From contig OZ022242.1 in assembly GCA_963978895.1 (NCBI GenBank), positions 38,814,354 to 38,878,353 on the forward strand: a stretch of 64,000 bases of DNA, read 5' to 3'. Shown in pieces: positions 11,898 to 22,795 of the stretch (position 1 is its first letter; every line of letters starts with the position of its first letter). This DNA is from Erpobdella octoculata (Eukaryota; Annelida; Clitellata; Hirudinida; Erpobdellidae). A program made the position numbers and the translations under genes. The notes beneath the pieces were generated by a model. The model worked only from the letters and a program-made list of their open reading frames with translations, had not been told where the DNA came from and did not search any database.

Positions 11898-12462
11898 ACA
11901 ACAGCCTTTTTATGTCGACCAAGTTGAAGATATTCAACATCACCATAAGCTAAATTTCGACACTGCTAGATATTCTAGCCAGTCACCAATGGTTTTTCCA
12001 ACTTTCCTACCCCCACTACAAACCACCACCGTCGGGAGCGATGGCTTCCCCCGGTAGATAGAAATGATTACTTTTATTCGGGTATGTATCCGATGAGATC
12101 GGCTACGCCGAGTGAAATTAACGGTTATTTCGGTAGGGAAAAAAGAAGAACGACCATAGAAAGACCGGGTAGCGGTTGGCATAGCGATCGCGATGTCGAA
12201 TATCTCAGAATACTCAAGGTTGAGTATTTCCGGAGGCTGCGAAAGCAAGACGTGTCCGGACATTGTCGTCGACAAAATAATTTATTTTATTTTATTTTAT
12301 TTTATTTCATTGCAATAAAATGACTAGAGTGGAATTTTCCACTAAAAAAGCAGCAATTTCATTATTTTTTCATTTCAATGAAAAAACTGCTTAAAGTATT
12401 TAAAGCTATTTAAAAATAAAAAAAATTGTTATAAATTAAATTATTTCTGTTTTTTAAACTCA
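11898..12462 (+). pseudogene. Collinear, internally deleted copy of the PDZ gene and its 3' flank
   Basis: Four blocks copy the gene at 1720-7685 in order. Block 11898-12059 matches 4716-4879, 12060-12210 matches 5038-5188, 12218-12280 matches 7305-7367, and 12281-12462 matches 8383-8575. Everything between these parent blocks, including whole introns and the large sixth exon, is missing. The reading frame is broken: an indel shifts the frame near 12009 and a stop follows at about 12058. The preceding sequence from 11806 opens with ATG and runs into block one, but I find no parent for it. Substitutions relative to the parent are few, so the copy is recent. The third block starts within about 4 bp of an acceptor site of the parent gene but ends inside that exon, so this is a rearranged DNA duplicate rather than a processed transcript. 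Confidence 0.85.
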
Positions 12463-12585
12463 CAACGGAATTAATTAAATTTTTTAGTATAATACTTAAA
12501 TTTAAAAATCAGCTCGTTCAGTTTTTCGTTCACAATCTTATTCATTCGGTGCATCAACGTATCAGTTTGCTGTTTTCCAGAACCT

Positions 12586-13692
12586 TCATCGCCGCCGCCG
12601 ACCGCAACAAAAAATGCGACAAAATGCCATCTTGAAATCCTGATTGAATATCGCAAATATCAGTGGATTTACAGCTGATCTGCAATAACCAAGCCAGTAT
12701 GTGACCTTGATGAGATCAAAGTCAAGGTTAAAACTAAAGGTCAACATCAAAGGGTGGAGGGTAAAGTAGGGAAGCCAACATCCGATGAAAAATACCATAA
12801 CACATCCCAGAACGAGAAAAGAATTTCTCTTGCGACGAATTTCTGCTAGCATTTTGTTTCTTAGATCCACTTGGGACAAGTTGTACAGAGAAAGAGACTG
12901 ATCAATAGAATTCTGACTAAAGTCAGACTGACTCTTTACTTCCATCTTTTTGGCCGAAAGTCTTACCGCTGATGATTTAGCTACTAGTGGATCAGATATT
13001 GATCTGGTTAGTAAATCATCGGTTAGCTGATTAGCTTCTCGAGTAACGGATAAAAACCGCCGACTACCACCGGTTTGAGTTGTAACTGAGCTATTTGAGC
13101 GGCTTTTTAAGCCGAGCGAACCTGATTCGACTGAGGCACAGTAGCCGCTGTGTTCGTACGCCCGAGCTCTGATAGTCGAAGCGACTGACGCAGCAGACTT
13201 CTTAGACGAGCGTCGCGATGATCGGCTACTGAGGTTCAGCAACGGCTCCAGCTTTTTGACTTTTCTAGTAGTAGAGTCGATGTGGTGGTTGTCGTTGAGT
13301 TCAGTCGACAAATTGGATAGTCGATTTTGATTTCTGATGGCTCTTGTGCGACACCGTTTGCAAAGCACCTCTTCACGATTAACAGCTGATAACGATAGCC
13401 CGACTGCTGCTTCGCCGGATTGGCTTCTCTTGCTGTAGCAGCTGCAACAGCTAGCTTTTGTGCACTGATTTCCACGTAAGACCTGATCTACTTGATTTTT
13501 ACTTCTTCTGAGGGCAAACCATATTTTGATGTAGACATAAATTATCACGACGCTCGGCACGAAGAAGGAGGTAACACAGCGGAAGATGGTGTAGTTTGTC
13601 TCACGACTGAATTCGCAGAGTAGATGGCCATACCTGGAGAAGTGGAAGGGTTATAAAGTTTAACAGAACACATAGAGAGAGAGAAAGAGAGA

Positions 13693-13749
<57 letters not shown>

Positions 13750-15114
13750 TCACTGAAATTCTTTTGGTCGTCTCCACCATAACGACGGGGGCAAACTGAC
13801 TACCAGTGCCAGAAGCCAAACAATGGCTATACTCATGAGGACTTTCAATTTGGTTCGCTCGCGGGAATGAAAGAAAGATTTTCTTACGGAGATGTACCTG
13901 CAAGAATTTATTATTTATAATTATATTAAATATTTATAATACGAAATGTATTCATCAATACCACATCATCATCTCCACCACCATCACCATCATCGATCAT
14001 CTCCATCATCATTCATCATCACCACCACCAACATCATCATTTGTCGCCATCACCACCACCACCATCATCATCACTCCATCATTATCATTATTGTTATTTA
14101 TATTCATTCATACAACTGTCAGCCTAATTAGTAACAGTATTATAGTCGAGATATATAAACCGATACAAGGAGACAGCTGGAATGTGAAAGAACTTACACT
14201 AAAACTGGGTACGTTATGGGCCCCTGATTTTTAAGTGGGTACCCTTGACTTTGAATTGGGCCCATGGGTGCCTGGCAAAGCAAAATCTTGAACCACCGTC
14301 ATCAGTTATTTTACGACTACTGTCTACTGACCCCCCCCCCTCATTATCACATATTAACATCTACGTAGCTCCCGATCATCGGTTATTTCAGAAGAAAAAG
14401 TTGAAAATTATTCAGATAAAATTTCTGAATACAATCTAGTGCAATCAGCCTTATTTGGTCCCCTCACCAAAAATATTATATTTACCTGTCAAAAGAAAAA
14501 GCCACAAGATTCATAACGGAAGTTGTACACAGGAAAACATCAGCTGATAACCAAACGTCGCACGTGACTTCTCCTAACGTCCAATAGCCGACTAGCTCAT
14601 TAGCCAAGCCGAACGGCATGATTGCGGAGCCGATTAGAAAATCGTTTGCTGCTAGTGAAGCTAGAGGCCAGTTTTGCGAGCAGCCGAGTCGCTTGTCTGT
14701 AGCTATAGCTGAGATGACTAAACCGTTTCCGAGGACGATGGCGAGTATGATACAGCTAACGGCTAAGATTATTATTGTCGATTGAATAGCCGATAAGCCG
14801 CTGAAATTCAGCTGAGACACGTTTGCGAGTTCTCTCGTCAGTGAGTGGTGTTTCGAAAATAAGTCCTCTTGGGTAGTTTCGTTTTCGCACTTTAGAAACT
14901 GAAACCACTCTGTAAAAAATCCCGAACCAGTTGAATTGCGAAAGGCGGAGAGTACCGGCCAGCACAGCTCATGAGTCGATTTTCGAGCCGTGGTAACATT
15001 CCAGCCCTCGGGAAAAACCAGAATTGAACTTTCGCTTTCTAGTTTCAGTTTAGTAGTGGTAGTAGTCATGGTCACGAATAGATGCCCGAATGAGAAACGA
15101 GGTGGTGCCAGCAT
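12586..15114 (-). CDS. Class A GPCR, biogenic-amine receptor type, 3 exons
   Basis: Exons 15114-14486, 13897-13754 and 13633-12586 join to 606 residues. Hallmarks: TM1 'GNGLVISAI'; TM2 'NWPLASLAANDFLIG'; TM3 'CDVWLSADVFLCTTSVMNL' with D192 at position 3.32, the amine-binding Asp; an intact D209-R210-Y211 split across the first intron; TM4 'IVWLLALVVSLPP'; an extracellular Cys in 'HLLCEF'; TM6 'FFIGCWLPYF'; TM7 'YWLGYCRSAVNPLIF'. The third intracellular loop is long (about 220 residues), as in D2-, alpha2- and 5-HT1-like receptors. The N-terminus has NVT, NST, NET, NVS and NFS glycosylation sequons. Odd points: Asn7.45 is Arg (R576) and the NPxxY tyrosine is Phe (F584). The ligand cannot be named from sequence. 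A second in-frame ATG (complement at 15067-15069) is an alternative start. Confidence 0.88.
13676..13746. repeat. (GA)n microsatellite in GPCR intron 2
   Basis: An almost pure GAGA run lies within the intron between the second and third GPCR exons; on the coding strand it is a CT-rich tract just after the donor. Confidence 0.95.
13960..14100. repeat. CAT/CAC-rich imperfect microsatellite
   Basis: Runs of CATCAT and CACCAC in GPCR intron 1. A His-rich open frame through it is an artefact. Confidence 0.9.
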
Positions 15115-15353
15115 AATTTTTTTATGTCGATAGCAAACTGTGTTAATCTTTTTAAAAATTTATTTTTGTGGTTTAAACATTAAAACAATATAAAATGTTT
15201 AAAAAATTTTAGAAATCATTGAACCTGCTAAAATTTTTAAGATATTTAAAAAAAATAATTGAACCTGCTTGTGGTATTTTTGAGCATTTCAAGGAGAAAA
15301 CATGTGACATTTATACTTATCCACCACTGCTGGAGAGGAACGGAGAGAGAGAG

Positions 15354-15432
<79 letters not shown>

Positions 15433-16313
15433 TAGTGAGAGAAAAAACAGAGGCCAAAGAAAATGAAACTCTGGACCACAAAATCAGCATGAAATTAGCA
15501 TTCAGGCAATATTCAAACTAATTGGGTATTAGACCGAGCCATCGTGGGGAAGCTTCTGCAATAGAATAACAAACAAATTTACGACTGACCCCCAGCCACG
15601 CTCGGGTCAACCAAGGTCGTCTGCTTCTCCCCTTTCTTCCTACTCCACTCTTTCTACCATCTCTTTTCTCTGTTAACGTGCCGTTCCTTTAGGCATCGAA
15701 TACAAGTGAGATTGGTAGGTCGCAGAGACAGTAATTGGGCTAAGAAAGAATAGCAGCTGCTACAAATTTGACTTCTCAATGAATTGTTGATAGACATCGC
15801 CGATGAGTCTATATAATTATATAACCTAGTCGTTAATCTCAACGGATCGCCTACCATTTCCTACCATCTTGAAACGCCATTGTTCTTGTGCAAAATACAC
15901 ACTACGATATGATAAAAACATCTTTTTTAATGTTAACAATTTCGATCAATCAAAGAACTCTTTTTTTTTGCGTGGTTAAAATTCTACGGACTTATTTATG
16001 CTACACTAACTATACAAGTATACATTGTAAGTCGTCAAATTTTAGTGACATCAAAAAAGAAGCATACTATAAAAACAGACCAATTTATCGAATTATATAG
16101 TAAATACAGCAGTTTTTGTATGTTAATTTTTACTCCAAATAAATTTATTTTTAAACATACTCCATTTTGATACATTTTATTTTACAAAAACAAAATTAAG
16201 CAAAAAAAGAGAAAAAAACAAAAGAATTCATCATAAAAATTCGCCTCGTTTTTCCGCCAATTAATAATCCGATAATCGTTTTTTTTTAAGCATTCCCCGT
16301 TCTCAGTCGCTGA
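15115..16313. other. Region between RTF2 3' end and GPCR start
   Basis: About 1.2 kb upstream of the GPCR start codon and downstream of RTF2. A second (GA)n microsatellite lies at 15343-15434. AATAAA signals on the minus strand near 16144 and 16176 suit RTF2. I see no other gene. Confidence 0.6.
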
Positions 16314-19130
16314 TTAATAATATTGCGGATTGCAGGTCACCCAGTGAGCCTTGGTCTGGTTTTTGGCAGTGTGGTGGGTGTTAAAAATAGACTTGTAGAC
16401 CTCAGAAGCGTTCGGATCATCTTGGATGGTCTTCGGCTTCTTTTCCTTGACTTTTCCGGACACGGTCTGAGGCGCAGACGATGCAGATTTACGCAGTTTC
16501 GACGTCCCGGAAGAACACGGAAGAGTTTCTGCAGAACAACCGGCGGACGAATCCACTTTGATTTTCTTCAACTTTTGCGATTCGTCGGGATCGACTGGAG
16601 TACCCGGAAAAATGTATAAAAAAAAAGTTATAGATAAATTATTTATAGACCAGTTAATAAAAAGAAAATATGAAAAATATTTACCACCTTCTCCGTTTGT
16701 AGCTTCAGATGTCAGAGTGGCACTCTCGGCCGGTTTCTTCCTCTTTAGTTTTTGCTGATGAGATGCAAATTATATGCTAATTAGTTAATTTTTTTAGGTT
16801 GTCACAAAGAAATAAAAAGATCACCGTAAAAATGACCAAGCATCGCAATAGTCGAGCAGTAAAAACACAATTTCATGTCGAACAAAATTTCCGAAAATTA
16901 GAATAATAAATGAAATATTAAACAGAAATAAATAAATTAAGAAAAAGAATAATAATCTAACGTTTTTCTCTTTTTCTCTACGTTCCATCATCTTTCTTTC
17001 CAGTTCGACGGATTCTTCCTCCGACGGATTGAGCGTGATGATTTCCTCCTCGTCATACTTTTCGTTGCACTGACACGAATAAATTAATACATTAAAATCA
17101 TAGCATCTAGCACAAATAAATTAATAAATTAAAATCAAACCATCTAACATGAATACATTAATGAATTAAAATAATATCATCTGATAAAAAACCACACTCA
17201 ACTATCACAGACTATGAAACAAACTTTTGGTTGCACTAATATGAATAATTTAATATAATCCTACCAAAAAACCCAAACACACATCATCATTACTAACACA
17301 ACAATTAGAGGCAGTAAAACACTCACCCCAACACAGATGCCATCTTTGATCTCCTTCAGACCCCTCTCGGAAAAAACGCATCCGCACTTGCGCAAGAAGA
17401 CAAACTTGTAGCTTCCTCTCATCTCCAAACCTGCAATTGGACAGATATACTCTGCAGCCTTCTCCGATTGGCCGTGTTTGTCTCCCTCTTCGGTGTAGGC
17501 AGGATTTCGGGTCAGCTTCAGCTCTTTGACGTCCTGAATAAAATAACGTCTTGATCAAACCAATATATAGTTGTCATATTTTTATTATTAAAACTAGCTT
17601 AACATGTACACCAACGTAAGACAGCACTGACACGAATAAATTAATAACATGTACACCAACGTAAGACAGCTATTTTTAGAGAAAAAACAACAACAAATAT
17701 GTAGCTAACAAGACTAGACAGAGAATTTGAATAAAAATCTTAACCATTCCTTGTTACGTTTGAATAAAATTATACTTAGAAATAATTTAGAATATAGTAT
17801 CAATACGAATACACCTATTATAGATGGATATTATAAACTAAAAATACCTTACTAGAAAAAATATTAGAATACAAATCTCAACCATACCTGGTTAAGTTTG
17901 GGTAAAATTATTTTAAATTATACAAAGAAGTAAAATTAGAATATAGTATCAATACGAATACACCTATTATAGATGGATATTATAAACTAAAAATACCTTA
18001 CTAGAAAAAATATTAGAATACAAATCTCAACCACACCTGGTTAAGTTTGGGTAAAATTATTTTAAATTATACAAAGAAGTAAAATTAGAATATAGTATCA
18101 ATACGAATACACCTATTATAGATGGATATTATAAATTAAAAATACCTGTATTATTATCATTAGTAGTATTACTATTATAGTAAGTGATGGTATTAATTAA
18201 TCACCTTCAGGTTTCTGATGTAATCAAACTTGGATTCTACAGCTGCAGGAGCAGATGATTTCTTCTCGAGGAGAAAGTTGATGATCGTTTCTTTGTTAAA
18301 AATTCTGATAAATAATAATAAATATTATATATATATTTAAAATTAAATTTTATCAAGAAACAAAAAAAAATATTTCAACAACATTTATTGCAGGTTTTTT
18401 TCTTTATAACAAATGGGCAACATTAAAAATCAACATTTAATTCATTTATTTAATAAATAAAAATAATTATAATAAAAAAAATTAAAAACTCATTAAATGA
18501 TCAATTACACACCTTCCTGTTTCGCAAGCAACAATGGGCTTCTGCAACGGAGTTTGGGACATGGCACAATGTCTCCATTTTGTTTTTCTATCGTCTTCTT
18601 TTGAAACCTGAAAGAATTATTTTAATATTATGATTCAAATAAAAAAATAACATAAACATGACTTTAAAATAAAACATATCTATGCCATATATTATTATAT
18701 TTATTTATATCATATTGATGTTTGCATGCATGAATCATCAACAAATCAAATCCATTGCCATTGAACTTGACTTGATACATTACACCAAGACAGATGGTAA
18801 CGTTGATGAAACAGTAATTTTATATATAAGGCTTATGGGTTATTATATAAGGCTTTTAATTTGTCAGAAACACAAAACACTGAATTTCTATGGCAGTTTG
18901 AAGTTGGGCTCGTACTGATCACTCAGTAATCAGTAATTTCATATATAAGTGACCAACATGCAAATAATTTTGATTTTTTGTTATTTCTTACTTTTTCTTC
19001 CTTCTGTGTTTATATATAAGCGACCAACAAACAAATAATTTTGATTTTTTTTTTTTCTTACTTTTTCTTCCTTCTGTTTCTTTCGAACGAGTTCATCTCT
19101 CTTAGGAATGGTACCTCCGTCACAACCCAT
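16314..19130 (-). CDS. RTF2: RTF2, replication termination factor 2 homologue, 7 exons
   Basis: Exons 19130-19062, 18607-18513, 18304-18205, 17533-17327, 17069-16962, 16754-16685 and 16594-16314 join to 309 residues, against 306 in human. The protein starts 'MGCDGGTIPKRDELV', the invariant RTF2 N-terminus. It then has the modified RING-type (C2HC2) region: 'HCAMSQTPLQKPIVAC', 'YICPIAGLEM', 'FLRKCGCVFSERGLKEIK' and 'ICVGCNEKY'. It ends 'VYKSIFNTHHTAKNQT...AHWVTCNPQYY', like the human 'SLFTTHSSAKRS...AHWVT' tail. RTF2 proteins act at stalled replication forks and are regulated through proteasome shuttling; this is family knowledge. A Lys/Glu-rich helical stretch follows the zinc region. Intron 3 contains a 149-bp tandem array and intron 1 a duplicated splice-donor segment. 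Confidence 0.95.
17755..18148. repeat. 149-bp tandem repeat, about 2.6 copies, in RTF2 intron 3
   Basis: The segment 'aatatagtatcaatacgaat' occurs at 17791, 17940 and 18089, a constant 149-bp spacing, with almost no differences between copies. Confidence 0.9.
18941..19076. repeat. 71-bp tandem duplication spanning the RTF2 exon 1 donor
   Basis: 'gaccaac' plus the following AT-rich stretch and 'cttactttttcttccttctg' occurs at 18951-19006 and again at 19022-19076. The right-hand copy contains the real exon 1/intron 1 junction; the left copy keeps the same donor-like sequence inside the intron. Confidence 0.85.
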
Positions 19131-22100
19131 TTGAACGCAACTTAAAAATAAATGTTATGCTAAAATTTATAAATTTTCTTAACAAAGAAGTAGCCCAGAC
19201 GTCAATTTCTTCGTCCCGTAAATAAACGGTAATATGTTTGTAAACAGCCCAAAGATAAAAATATCAACGATATCAATATTTTTTTTATAATAAAAAAATC
19301 TTTTGATAAATAAAAAATATAATAAATAAAAATATTGCATGACTAATAACTAGTAAAAATTAACAAAAATTAATTTGTAACGATTGCAGTGACACCCAAA
19401 TAGCATAATGCGAACTTAAGACTTTCTGATAGAATATCGGATATTACTAATATTGACACCAAATAGGATAGAATTAATCTAATTGTAGCAAAAACATTAA
19501 CCGTTACTGAGTTACTACCGGTAACAGCTTTTCTTTGGTACTCCTACATTATGAAAAGAAAGACTTTACCACTTAATAACACAATAGTGTTAGTGGTTTA
19601 ATTTTTGCTTCCTGCTGTCTTTCAAATAAATAAAAAATAGTCGAGTTTAAAACATTTAAAACAAATATACCCAAATATTATTTATAGAAAGATTAATTCT
19701 TCTGCGGGCCAATTTTGGGCCACCTAAAACAGCCTATAAAAATTACTTCTGCGGCCCAAAATTGGCCCCAAGAAAAACCAAGCTTATAGAAAACGCTAGG
19801 GCTTTATCACCATGAACCTACAAGCCCAACTGAAATAGCGCTATATAATTAACTGTGATTAATTTATTGAATTTAAGTGTTTTGTGTTTCTGACAAATTA
19901 GAGCCTACAGCACACACTAACTGTAAATCTTCTTCGCATGTTACCTTGCCGAATCGGAACAAAAAAAACTCTTTCTACAACCACCTGTTTTATGATCATT
20001 CTTTTATCAAAGCAAATTTCATTCCAGATACGACTGCAGAACGCCGCAAGATTCGCAGAACTGGTTGACAGACATAAAAAAAAGATAACAGCATACAAAC
20101 AATAATCGACCAATGGGTGGATAACCAAAATACATATTCATCATCATTATCATCATCATCATAGTTACAACAGTTCGCATTGAGTACAAGATGATGTTAT
20201 ACATATGTATTTATATACTCTTATTAATGGTTGGCATGAAAACTGAAGAAAATGAAAAATACTAACGACGATAATGATACGAGAAATTATATTTTGAGGA
20301 TGGTGGAGATGATTATAAAATATCTTCAGTAGTCACTAAGAAACGCATCAGGGTAACGATGCGGGAAATCCCGAATGCTGCGAAAAACCCATTTGAACAC
20401 GGTTAGTCAGATTTTTTGCATATAAAAAAAAAGAATAGGATAAAAGTAAATTACCATGCGATGCACACGCAGAGCAATTAAAATTTAAAAAAATCTGATT
20501 ACCATTCGTAAATAATATATTTATTTATTTATTTTAAAAAAAACTCTAAAAGAAGGATACGCTTCATTCTCGATGATGCAAACACGCTCGCACGTTAAAA
20601 AACATCAAACACGTGGAATGAGAAAGACGCACGTACGCAAATCCACGAGTACAAAGGAACATCCACAAAACAAGTACGCACAAACTTCAGTGCAACGTAA
20701 ACACAACATAAGTGTAGTAATCGTGACGGTCAGCCCGGCCAGTAGATAGATACCCAGACAACCAGCAGAGGACAACTACCCAATCCGGAGAAATTTGAAA
20801 AGACCTAAAACCACTGGAAATATTTAAGAGAGAATTTAACACCAGCCGATCGATTATCTCCGAACCAGCAATCCGCCACGACCGTTAAAAAAAATATTTA
20901 AAACGTTGCATCAATGAAAACATAATTAATAATAATAATAGTAGTAAAATATTCGCAGATTTTAAACATGCGGATAACTTTAAAGTCCCATTAACCTGCT
21001 TTAACCACTTATTACAACAAAACGGAAGCAGTTACCACGACAGCACTACTAGCTGCTGTGGTAGTAACCGCCATAACTGCTGATACTAGCATCAGCGAAT
21101 CATCATACAATAAAAAGTTAAAACAAAATAACAAAAGTGAAATTTTTTTATTATAATAATAGTTAATACAATCCATAACTGCTGATACTAGCATCAGCGA
21201 ATCATCATACAATAAAAAGTTAAAACAAAATAACAGAAGTGAAATTTTTTTATTATAATAATAGTTAATCTTATACTCATGAATATTTATGAACCAGCAA
21301 ATATTCATATATTTTAATATAATAACACAAGCTGTCAAAAATAATTACATCGATGGGGCCAGTGACCATAATATGCGACATCCCTTATGTACAGTAAATG
21401 GACTGACCCGTAAGCTACATACACTCAACACCCCTTCGTACAGTAAATGGACCAATACGTCGGCTACACTAAACAGACCGGTCTGTCTGTTGAGCACACT
21501 CAAATCCTATAGAGCTATAGTGAAATGCATGTAATAAAAAACAAAACACTAAAGCCAGAATCAATTTTAAATAACTAATATTTTTAAAATAATATTAATA
21601 AAAAAGTAAATGCTAAAATAATGAACATTAATTACTTTAAGCGTAATTCAGTTTTCATCGGAAAGAAAAGAATACGGATTCAAAATTTCATTCAAGACAG
21701 ACAAAACCACAAAGACATTATGCCTACAATAGTTTTTCTCAAGAGTGACTTAGATGCTTGAAACGCGACCAAAGACGTCTAGTGAACGTCTTAGCGATGG
21801 CAATAAGAAAAAGAAGGAGGAGTCAAGGTGCGATTATTCTAATAAACATTTAAAAAATTGATTTTTATAAGATTTAAACAAAAAAAAGCTATATACAAAT
21901 AATTCCTCAAACATGATAAACAGAGAACGGAGACGAGCAAATTCGAATGCGTTAAAAAAATGATTCTTCAAACATAGAAATCATAATGATAGATTAAATA
22001 TAAATTTTTAAATATCTCAGTTCACTTTTAACCACCTGCAAGTGATTGAAATTGTAAACAATTCGAACGGACCCTAAACGACCATTTCGGCGGGCTGGCC

Positions 22101-22795
22101 CGGACCGACACGCACGCATGCAAAACGACACACACACACAATATACACACGCTCCTTTAAACGTTTCAAGCTTTTGAAAGAGAGGAAAAACGAAAGTAGA
22201 CGAAAATATATAATTTCTAATGTTTTTATACTCAGTAAAAAAAAATCCACAAAAACTTTTTGTATATATATATATATATAAATAAAAAACGAACTTTGAC
22301 ATCATTTTCGTTACGGATTGGTTCGCGACTGGAAAGTTTATTTTGCGACCAACGATAAACAAAGCATGCTTAACAAAGATATACACATAAATAGAGATGC
22401 CTATATGTGTATCAGAGTCAATAGAAGATCAAAAAAAGCTTTTTAGGTTCATCCAAAAACAATCGAATGTTGCAAAACAATTTGAAACATCTCATCCATT
22501 CACGTTTTTATCCACCCATCCGTTCCACCACTCTTTTGAAATCGGTGGATTTGGATCTGATAGGACGATGCTTTCCTCCAATAAGATATCATATCAGTAA
22601 AGACAATAAACACTTATGCCTAAGACTTCCAGTTAACTGACCCCCTCCTCTGAAAACAGTTTGTCCAAGCCCAAGACCAAACGACTAAGAAAACCAAACC
22701 TATTTTCCCCCGAAACAGTTCATCAACCCTGCCTCCCTCAAGCCCTGGGTGGTAAAAACCCACTAAGGTCACAACTACCCCCATTACTACTACTA
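19131..22795. other. Long gene-poor region between RTF2 start and PPP2R2 stop
   Basis: No exon chain could be built on either strand. The right part, down to an AATAAA complement near 22337, probably holds the PPP2R2 3' UTR. It contains a perfect 16-bp inverted repeat (19706-19768), a short sequence ending 'gaaatagcgctatataat' (to about 19850) that resembles a non-LTR element tail, a 102-bp duplication at 21071-21275, and a segment at 21345-21480 in which 'tacagtaaatgga' occurs twice. Confidence 0.55.
21071..21275. repeat. 102-bp tandem duplication
   Basis: 'ccataactgctgatactagc' occurs at 21071 and 21173. The two copies, including 'catcatacaataaaaagtt', are nearly identical. Confidence 0.9.

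Noticed and set aside
11806..12057. 83-residue open frame as a functional gene
   Set aside because: Most of it is the frameshifted copy of PDZ-gene sequence; it stops shortly after an indel relative to the parent.
13946..14131. His-rich open frame
   Set aside because: Product of a CAT/CAC microsatellite within a GPCR intron.
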